The notes beneath the pieces are model-generated. The model was not told the DNA's origin. It did not search any database and was given only the letters and a program-made list of their open reading frames with translations. Shown here one piece after another: positions 57,736 through 64,000 of a stretch of DNA of 64,000 bases (positions are counted from its first letter, which is position 1; every line of letters starts with the position of its first letter). Position numbers and translations under genes: made by a program. This stretch comes from Citreicella sp. C3M06 (GTDB lineage: Bacteria > Pseudomonadota > Alphaproteobacteria > Rhodobacterales > Rhodobacteraceae). The stretch is from positions 18,975 to 82,974 of the forward strand of contig NZ_JAHKQA010000075.1 in assembly GCF_018860705.1 (NCBI RefSeq). Direction: 5' to 3'.

Positions 57736-58088
57736 CGAGGTCTGACGTCGGACCAGGAATGGGCGTTCTTTGAACGGCTCATCTTGGCTTCCGGCGCTCA
57801 GAACGGGCGCAAAACCTATCAACTATCGTCTTGCTCTCGATGGGGTTTTCTGGATCGAGCGAACTGACGGGACTCGCCCGAGGAATTTGTTCAGTGATCA
57901 AGCCTCTACCGGCAGTTCCGACGCTGGCCGTTGGCGGGTTGTGGGAGGACCTCATAGAGGCACTGAACCAAAGTGGGGCGGCGGCGGGCGCCCTTCAAAT
58001 GATCGACAGCATAGTGATCCCTGCCCATCATCGGGCAGCGGGTGCAAAAGGGAGACACCACGACAGGGTTTTGGCTGCGCCTTTTGTC
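57736..58088 (+). pseudogene. IS5-type transposase remnant with frameshifts
   Basis: The N-terminal part of an IS5-family transposase is spread over three frames: TSDQEWAFFERLILASGAQN, then YRLALDGVFWIERTD, then AVGGLWEDLIEALNQSG followed by LQMIDSIVIPAHH (first catalytic Asp) and GAKGRHHDRVLA. At least two frameshifts and loss of the C-terminal half make it non-functional. The following 58089-58288 stretch is unusually AT-rich for this window (for example around 58235-58265) and shows no gene. Confidence 0.75.
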
Positions 58089-58288
58089 AACATGACCGAA
58101 CGAGTGACCACGGCTTCTTGTTTAGGGCACCTAGATTTTCCAGGGTTTGCTGATGTTCACTTCAGCCGCAGCACGATCGCCGCGAGGGAGGTGAATGGGC
58201 TGGAGCTTTCGTCAGTTTTGCAGCAGCGCATGGCTATACAATTGTATTACTTAAACTTTTCGAACAAGTTCTCGAGCAGGTACCGCGA

Positions 58289-58700
58289 CTAGGGTCAGGA
58301 TGCATCGGTTTTCTGCGGACGGCATGATTCACGGCTTCGAAGACGCAGCTGTGACATGAACACTCTCTACTGGCCGACCGACGCGGGGATGGCACGCTTG
58401 GCCCTTTCTTCCCCAAGCCTAATGGCAAACCTCGCGTTCACTGCCCGGCAGAGCATTGCGCAGCAATCTCCCGAGAGGGATGACAGACGGGTTCTGAGCG
58501 GGATTATCTTCATCAATCGCAATGGTTTGCGTTGGCGAGATGCGCCGAAGGCGTATGGTCCGCATGAGGCGCTCTACAGCCGGTGGAAAGGTTGGAGCGG
58601 GAAAGGCATCTTCGCCCGGACGATGGCAGGGCTGGCCGCCGAGCACGGCGAAGATAAGACTGTGATGATCGAGGCGACATATCGCAACGCCCATCACAGC
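58289..58700 (+). mobile_element. 5' fragment of an IS5 family (IS427-like) insertion sequence
   Basis: The left end CTAGGGTCAGGATGCATC at 58289 resembles an IS terminal repeat. A transposase N-terminus begins at 58356 (MNTLYWPTDAGMARL) and continues with DDRRVLSGIIFINRNGLRWRD, YGPHEALYSRWKGWSGKGIF and MAGLAAEHGEDKTVMIEATY. Similarity stops near 58700, where the sequence runs into the 3' end of the convergent acyltransferase gene; the open frame continues to 58784 by chance. The first DDE residue is Glu instead of Asp. It is truncated and inactive. Confidence 0.75.
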
Positions 58701-58757
58701 GAGCGGGGCGGCCAAGCGTCGGTCAGTCGATCTGTGCTACAGAGCCCCGGCGCGCCC

Positions 58758-60680
58758 TCAGGCAAAGGTCTGTGGGTGCCGTGATCGCTGCGCAAGCCGC
58801 AGGATCCCTCGCCGCACGGGCGTCTCGAAGGCGTGAAACGAGATCCACGCTACGATCAGGGTCCCAACCGACGCCACGACAAAGGTCACAGGGCCGGGCG
58901 TGGCGCCAAGATCCCGGTTGAGCACCGCATAAAGCACCCAGTGATAGACGTATGCGCCGTAGCTGATCCTGCCGATGGCCGGAAGGATGGCTTCGCCGAT
59001 GCTTAGCCGCCCGTTCTGGCCTGCGGCGATCAGCGCCGCGAATGGCACGATCGACAGGAAGATACCGAGGTGGCGCAAAATCCTGTGCTCTGCAAAAACC
59101 TCGGGGAAGGCCATCACCGCACAGACCGGCGACAGAAACAGGCCAGCCCTGTAGAGGAGAGGTACGCGCACCACTGCCAGCAGCGCCCCCATGGCAAGCG
59201 CGTCGATTTCACCGAATGGCAGCACCCGCCACGGCTCTTCCATGTTCACCATCGCAAGCCCCGCCCGATAGGTTGGCCCGGCCAGAATGCTCAGGCACAT
59301 GAAGGGCACAAGCGCGCGCGATGGCAGGGCAAGGATGAAGAATGGCCAGATCAGATAGAACTGCGCTTCGATGTTCAGCGTCCAGAAATGACCCAGCGGC
59401 CAGACGATGCCCCAGTCTCCGGCTCGCGCAATAACAAGATTGGTCAATTGCAGTAGGTGCCATTTCCAGAATTGCGACGCCCCATCGAATCCCAGCCATA
59501 TCGCCAGTAGCACCCCGAGCACGAATGCAGGTGCCAGTCGCGAGGCCCGCCTGAGGTAGAACTCGACCAGTGGCGGTTTTGTAAGCAATTGGCGCGTAAT
59601 GAGAAATCCGCTCAGAACGAAAAAGATGCGCACCCCGGCATGGCCGATTGCCGTGTCGACCAGCCAGAAATGTTGCAAAAGCACCAAAAGCAGCGCCACC
59701 GCCCGGATAGAATCAAGCTGCGGGCGATAACTGGATTGCGGGGAAGGCGGCACGGCCTCGCGACGCTGAGTCAGATAACTCGAAGCACCGGCAAGATTGT
59801 TGCGCAGGACCTTCCAATGCGACAGATCGAGACTTGGCGCGAATTTGCGGCCTCCGAAAAGCTCGAATACCGCGCCGCGGCACGTCCAGTAGAAATGCCG
59901 CAGAAGCCACGGCGCGCCGACGTGGCGGGCATAAAGCGCGCCGTCGCCGTAGGCATAAGACGATGCCAGCCGCACGATATCCTCGCGGGTGCGGCGGCCA
60001 TGCGCATGGGCCACGCGCATGTCGGGAAAACACTGGACCGGAATACCGGCCCGGTGGGCGCGCACGATGATATCGGTGTCGTCAGAGGCCCGGAACCGCG
60101 CTCCGGCCCCGAACCTGCGGTCGAATCCGCCGATCTTGTCCAGCGTGGCGCGTGTCATGACAAGATTGCAGCCCTGCACAAAGCCGCCCGGATGGCGCGT
60201 GACGGTATAGGTTTCGGGGCTGTCCAGCAGCCGGATGGTGAAGGGCTGATCCAGCGGGTCGGCCAGATCGACGCGGCCGCCGAACAGCACCGGCACCGTG
60301 CCATCCCATGCGCCGGGACTGGTGCCCAGATTCTTGCGCAGATCGTTGAAGTACTGCGCATCCATCAGGCAGTCATCGTCGATAAAGACAAGAATGCGCC
60401 CCTTGCCATGCGCAATCGCCACGTTGCGCGCCCGCGCCAGACCGGGCAGATCCTCTGCCACGAAGGTGACGTTCGCCGCATCGGCGAATTCGTCGCGAAG
60501 GATGCGTTCCACTGGATTTAGCCGGTTGCCAAGATCGTTTTCCACCACGATGACCTCGACCGCGATATCTGGCGACTGGGCGCTTGCGGCACGCACAGAG
60601 CGCAGGCACTGCAGGGCGGCAGCCGCGCGGTTGCGCGTCGCGATGAGAACACTGACGTCCGGGATCATTGCCTGCTGCAT
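58758..60680 (-). CDS. Fusion of GT2 glycosyltransferase and acyltransferase-3 (O-acyltransferase)
   Basis: 640 aa from the ATG at 60680, which shares one base with the stop of the upstream GT2 gene. Residues about 8-300 are a GT-A family 2 glycosyltransferase (VSVLIATRNRA, the VFIDDDCLM metal motif at 101-103, ASDDTDIIVRAH). Residues about 318-630 are a membrane acyltransferase-3 domain (LDSIRAVALLLVLLQHFW with His337, VRIFFVLSGFLITRQL, YLRRASRLAPAF) with about nine or ten helices. The two activities are normally separate; the fusion suggests a sugar is added and then acylated (often acetylated) on a surface glycan. Product unknown. Confidence 0.9.
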   Translation of the reverse strand: MQQAMIPDVSVLIATRNRAAAALQCLRSVRAASAQSPDIAVEVIVVENDLGNRLNPVERILRDEFADAANVTFVAEDLPGLARARNVAIAHGKGRILVFIDDDCLMDAQYFNDLRKNLGTSPGAWDGTVPVLFGGRVDLADPLDQPFTIRLLDSPETYTVTRHPGGFVQGCNLVMTRATLDKIGGFDRRFGAGARFRASDDTDIIVRAHRAGIPVQCFPDMRVAHAHGRRTREDIVRLASSYAYGDGALYARHVGAPWLLRHFYWTCRGAVFELFGGRKFAPSLDLSHWKVLRNNLAGASSYLTQRREAVPPSPQSSYRPQLDSIRAVALLLVLLQHFWLVDTAIGHAGVRIFFVLSGFLITRQLLTKPPLVEFYLRRASRLAPAFVLGVLLAIWLGFDGASQFWKWHLLQLTNLVIARAGDWGIVWPLGHFWTLNIEAQFYLIWPFFILALPSRALVPFMCLSILAGPTYRAGLAMVNMEEPWRVLPFGEIDALAMGALLAVVRVPLLYRAGLFLSPVCAVMAFPEVFAEHRILRHLGIFLSIVPFAALIAAGQNGRLSIGEAILPAIGRISYGAYVYHWVLYAVLNRDLGATPGPVTFVVASVGTLIVAWISFHAFETPVRRGILRLAQRSRHPQTFA

Positions 60681-61804
60681 CAGACCTCCGGCGCTGACGA
60701 GAGCGTCTGGTTGAACCCCGGAACCAGATCGACAGCGGGGCAGGTCTTCAGGAAGGACCCGATGTCGTCGATCTGCCGCACCCGCCGGTAGGCGCTGTCG
60801 CACAGCCCCGACAGCATCGGCGCCGCCTTGATCAGTGGCCATTCGCGCCGCCTGACAAGGGACCAGCCGTCGCAGCCATCCAGAAACGCCGCCACATTGG
60901 CGATCTTGCCGTTGAACATCATGTGCGAGTAGAGAAAGTAAAAGATCGTCCGCCGTGCGAGATCGAAGGCAGGGCGCTCGGTCTCGGGTTGCGCCGGGGC
61001 CAGCCGCGCCAGACGGCAGATCAGATCGGCGCCGAGCGCGGCGGTCTGCGGCCCCGGCGCATCAACCAGATTGTCTATCCCGGTTCCGCTTGCCTGCGGG
61101 TAAAAGCGGCGCAGATTCTCTTCGAGAATGCCGACATGGGATTGTGTCATTGTTCTGGCCCTAAGCCGCGACACGCTGCCCGGATGCAGCCGATAGGCCA
61201 GTTGCGGTTCGACAAGCTGGCGCAGGCGCCCTTGCTCTGCCACGCGGCGGAACAGGTCGAAATCCTCGGCGCAGGGGTAGGCATTGTCATAATGCAGCTG
61301 ATCGCCCATCGCCTCGCGGTCGATCATGATGGTGGGGTGGCGCAGGCTGGTGAAGAACCGGCTGGCGATGGCCAGATCCCGCGGCTCTGACAGAATGTCG
61401 GCGCCCGCGCGCGACACCCGCCCGTTGGCATGCATCGTGACGAAATTGGTGCCGCAGATCGCCAGACCGGGATCGACGGCAAAGGCCGCAAGCTGGGCTT
61501 TGAACCGGCTTGGGAAACAGATGTCATCCGCATCCATCCGGGCCAGAAACCGCCCCTGCGCCATCGCGATCGCCTCGTTCAGCGTCGCGATCAGGCCGCG
61601 ATTCTCGCGTCGCGTCACATGAAAGCGCGGGTCTGCCGCCGCGTGTGCCGCCAGCATGTCGCCTGACCTGTCGGTCGAGCCATCGTCAATCGCGATGACC
61701 TCGAAATCAGCGAAACTCTGGGCGGAAAGGCTTGTCAGGGCTTGGGAAAGAAACTTTTCTGAATTGAATACGGGCAGAAGAACACTCACTAACGGCGGCA
61801 ACAA
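60680..61804 (-). CDS. Family 2 glycosyltransferase
   Basis: 374 aa, read from TTG codons (61804 or 61801) because no ATG is available; AAAGGA precedes them. GT-A fold: VSVLLPVFNSEKFLSQAL, EVIAIDDGSTDRS, the metal motif FLARMDADDICFPSR (Asp91-Asp93) and the acceptor-site CAEDFDLFRRVAE near residue 190. The C-terminal roughly 110 residues are a variable helical extension. It is co-translated with the GT2-acyltransferase fusion downstream and divergent from the ABC exporter gene. Confidence 0.9.
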   Translation of the reverse strand: MLPPLVSVLLPVFNSEKFLSQALTSLSAQSFADFEVIAIDDGSTDRSGDMLAAHAAADPRFHVTRRENRGLIATLNEAIAMAQGRFLARMDADDICFPSRFKAQLAAFAVDPGLAICGTNFVTMHANGRVSRAGADILSEPRDLAIASRFFTSLRHPTIMIDREAMGDQLHYDNAYPCAEDFDLFRRVAEQGRLRQLVEPQLAYRLHPGSVSRLRARTMTQSHVGILEENLRRFYPQASGTGIDNLVDAPGPQTAALGADLICRLARLAPAQPETERPAFDLARRTIFYFLYSHMMFNGKIANVAAFLDGCDGWSLVRRREWPLIKAAPMLSGLCDSAYRRVRQIDDIGSFLKTCPAVDLVPGFNQTLSSAPEV

Positions 61805-62025
61805 TATTTCCTTTCGCGATCAACAAAAGACAAGATAACCTTTCAACACCGACGATCCGGCAGCCGCACCTGCTGCACCCTAGGCGGTTGGTCTTCAGTT
61901 CAGGCGTGTGAGTATCAAACTGTGAATATGGCGTATCAGTCCAAAGATCCCGATCCCCGAGCGAAACCAAGATCGACGATAGCATACGATTCCGGCTCGT
62001 CTTCCAGAATCTGCGCTTCTCCGCG

Positions 62026-63843
62026 ATGATGAACCTGTTTTACTGGCGATCAGGTCGCCTTTGTCTGCACCCTGCGCTTGAGCCGGTGCTCGCAAAGGCG
62101 CTGCCATGGTTTCCGCTGGTGTTCGTGCTGGGGCTTCTGGGCACCGCGCTTGAGGGCATGGGAATAGGGCTGCTCATTCCCTTGCTTGATCTGGTGGCGG
62201 GTCACGACAAGCCGCTGCCGGCGGTGCTGGCGCCGTTTGGCCGGCTGCTGCCCGAGAATGACAGGGGCGTCGCCATCGGCCTTGTCATTCTGTGTCTGAT
62301 CCTTCTCAAGAACCTTGTTGCCTATGTGAACACCAACCTTCTGGCGTGGATCTATGGCCGGTCCGGCCACGTGCTGCGCCAGAAGATCGGCAACGACCTG
62401 CTGCGCGCCGACAGCCGTTTTCTGATGACCGCGCCGCCGCACCGGCTGCTGAACGTCATCTCGAACGAAAGCTGGCGGGCGGCTGATGCGGTTGGAACGC
62501 TGTTTTCCATTGCTGTCAGCGCCGCGGCCTGCATCGCCTTGCTGACCTTTCTGCTGCTGCTTTCGCCGCCCCTGACGGCGGCGCTGGCGGTCGGCCTCGC
62601 GGGCGTGCAACTGCTGGTGCATCTTGCCACGCGCCGGGTGGCCGCGCTTGGCGCTGTGGTGACCGCTGAAAACCGCCGCCTCGCCGCGCGGATGCTGCAT
62701 ATCGTCGAGGCGTGGCGGCTGATCCGTCTGTACGGACGGCAGGCGCACGAGATGGAGGATTTCGCCCGCGCATCCGATTCCGTGCGCCGGGCCGTGTTCG
62801 CGGTCAGTCGCGCGCAGGCGTTGCTGGGGCCGCTGACCGAGATCGCCTATGCGCTGCAATTCTTTGCCATCGCGCTGATTGCGTGGTCACTGGGTACGCC
62901 GTTTTCGGTGGTCATCGCCTTCACCGTGCTGCTGTACCGGCTTCAGCCGCAGGTGCGCCAGATCCAGAACGCGCTGGTCTTGCTGCGCGGCTGGACCGGA
63001 TCGCTCGACGAGGTCAGCTGGCTGGTGCAGACCACGCAGCACACGGGTCAGGACGCGCCGACCGTTCGCGTCGAAGGGCCGCGGTTGCGGCAGTCGCTGC
63101 GCTTTGAACAGGTCTCTTTCCGCTATCCGGGGCCGGGCGAAAAGGGGGCCGGGCTCGATACCATCGACCTTGAGATTCCGGCGGGAAAAAGTGTTGCGCT
63201 TATCGGCCGTTCAGGCTCGGGAAAATCGACCATCGCGGCGCTGATGTGCGGGCTGATCGCCCCGGACAGTGGCCGCATCGTGCTGGATGGGCGCGACATG
63301 CGCGAGCTCGATGCCTTTGACTGGCGCGAGAGGGTGGCGGTCGTCGGCGCCGAGCTAGAGCTGGTCGAAGGCACCATCGCCGACAATATCCGCTACGGGC
63401 ATCCCGGTGCCACCGATGTGCAGATCGAGGCCGCCGCGCAGGCCGCCGACGCCGCCGGGTTCATCGCCGATCTGCCCGCCGGATATCGCAGCGAGGTCGG
63501 CTATCGCGGGCACAACCTGTCCGCTGGTCAGAGGCAGCGTATCGCCCTGGCGCGGGCGCTGGTGCGCCAGCCCGATCTGCTGATCCTCGACGAGGCGACC
63601 AATTCGATGGATGTGCTGTCCGAAAGCGCGATCCTGGCGATGCTGGCGCAGCAGCAGCCGGGCCGCACGGTGGTGGTGATCAGCCACACCGCAAGCGTGA
63701 TCCGCGAATGCAGCGACTATTTCCTGCTCGACGGGGGGCGGGTGGTCGCGAACGGCCATGCGGCGGACATCGATGTGGACCGGCTGAGCGCGGTCTTTGC
63801 GGGCCAGCCTGCGGATCCCCCCAATCGTGTCAGCACCATTTGA
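62026..63843 (+). CDS. ABC transporter, fused permease and ATPase (lipid/glycan flippase type)
   Basis: 605-aa half-transporter. The N-terminal transmembrane domain (about residues 25-330) has six helices; the ATPase has Walker A IGRSGSGKST near residue 393, signature LSAGQRQRIALARAL near 497, Walker B LLILDEATNSMD near 520 and a switch His in VVISHTAS. The type matches MsbA/PglK-like exporters that flip lipid-linked glycans. Divergent from the two glycosyltransferase genes across 221 bp (61805-62025), it probably exports their product. An alternative start is the ATG one codon later. Confidence 0.92.
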   Translation: MMNLFYWRSGRLCLHPALEPVLAKALPWFPLVFVLGLLGTALEGMGIGLLIPLLDLVAGHDKPLPAVLAPFGRLLPENDRGVAIGLVILCLILLKNLVAYVNTNLLAWIYGRSGHVLRQKIGNDLLRADSRFLMTAPPHRLLNVISNESWRAADAVGTLFSIAVSAAACIALLTFLLLLSPPLTAALAVGLAGVQLLVHLATRRVAALGAVVTAENRRLAARMLHIVEAWRLIRLYGRQAHEMEDFARASDSVRRAVFAVSRAQALLGPLTEIAYALQFFAIALIAWSLGTPFSVVIAFTVLLYRLQPQVRQIQNALVLLRGWTGSLDEVSWLVQTTQHTGQDAPTVRVEGPRLRQSLRFEQVSFRYPGPGEKGAGLDTIDLEIPAGKSVALIGRSGSGKSTIAALMCGLIAPDSGRIVLDGRDMRELDAFDWRERVAVVGAELELVEGTIADNIRYGHPGATDVQIEAAAQAADAAGFIADLPAGYRSEVGYRGHNLSAGQRQRIALARALVRQPDLLILDEATNSMDVLSESAILAMLAQQQPGRTVVVISHTASVIRECSDYFLLDGGRVVANGHAADIDVDRLSAVFAGQPADPPNRVSTI

Positions 63844-63869
63844 AGCGCCCGGGCCTTTGCCTGCAAGGT

Positions 63870-64000
63870 CTAGGGGCAGGATTGATAACCAGTAAATGAC
63901 GAGAGCTGCGAGGGCGATGGCTGAGAAGAACACCTTGGGGCATCGGTCATAGCGTGTGGCGACGCGGCTCCAGTCTTGGAGCCTGCCGAACATGATCTCG
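63870..64000 (-). mobile_element. 3' end of an IS5 family (IS427-like) insertion sequence, cut by the window edge
   Basis: The plus strand reads CTAGGGGCAGGATTGATAAC at 63870, matching the terminal repeat at 58289 in most positions. On the minus strand the sequence encodes a transposase C-terminus (MFGRLQDWSRVATRYDRCPK, then FFSAIALAALVIYWL). The frame has no stop at the expected end and reads past the inferred IS boundary to 63355. The rest of the element lies to the right of the window. Confidence 0.75.

Overview
The window is GC-rich alphaproteobacterial DNA that I would place in the Rhodobacterales (Roseobacter/Paracoccaceae group). The evidence is the gene content and order: a TakP-type TRAP transporter, a ctaC-ctaB-coxF-ctaG-ctaE oxidase operon next to tldD/dprA/topA, phaZ/phaC/phasin genes with CTGC-N3-GCAG boxes, a YfgM/BamB/Der cluster, and a degenerate VPLPA-CTERM-like secreted protein. 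About 50 real genes are present. No tRNA, rRNA, CRISPR array or prophage was seen. Most long ORFs on the opposite strand are GC-driven shadows.

Layout. 1-5.9 kb: a cut-off Cache-domain sensor kinase faces a TRAP operon (dctP-dctQ-large dctM) that ends in a strong terminator. 5.9-12.6 kb: a membrane protein, an AI-2E family transporter and an RND efflux pump with its adaptor. 12.8-16.4 kb: YfgM-like protein, BamB and Der, with a 29-bp tandem repeat between the first two. 16.6-20.3 kb: metH. 20.5-25.1 kb: an accessory catabolic cluster with a DeoR regulator, an AGXT2L-like PLP enzyme overlapping an APH-type kinase, and a divergent SDR plus isochorismatase-type hydrolase. 25.2-26.4 kb: an O-acetylhomoserine sulfhydrylase. 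26.7-30.2 kb: aa3-type oxidase and heme-A assembly genes. 30.4-36.1 kb: tldD, dprA, topA. 36.2-37.5 kb: scoAB for ketone-body/acetoacetate activation. 37.6-42.2 kb: polyhydroxyalkanoate metabolism (two phasins, synthase, depolymerase). 42.5-48.5 kb: LysE exporter, mtnP, a decayed secreted protein, a SulP transporter, flavin reductase, GNAT and EcsC proteins. 48.9-57.6 kb: ptsP, lysC, SDR, DUF1178, Kdo transferase, HNH nuclease, VOC protein and two small envelope proteins. 57.7-64 kb: two broken IS5-type transposases, then a glycan locus (GT2-acyltransferase fusion, GT2, ABC exporter) and another IS5-type element at the right edge.

How they work together. Most of the window is housekeeping (respiration, methionine cycle, outer-membrane assembly, ribosome assembly, DNA topology) interleaved with carbon storage. 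ScoAB and PhaC/PhaZ/phasins form a neighbourhood for acetoacetyl/3-hydroxybutyrate carbon. The parts that look accessory are the kinase/phospho-lyase cluster at 20.5-25.1 kb and the IS-flanked glycan locus at the right end.

Regulatory sites read directly: a perfect FNR-type box before tldD, a near-consensus CtrA site before dprA, three PhaR-type palindromes beside the phasins, a TetR-like palindrome before the efflux operon, and a dispersed 3'-end repeat in four copies, each just after a stop codon in the sense orientation of that gene.
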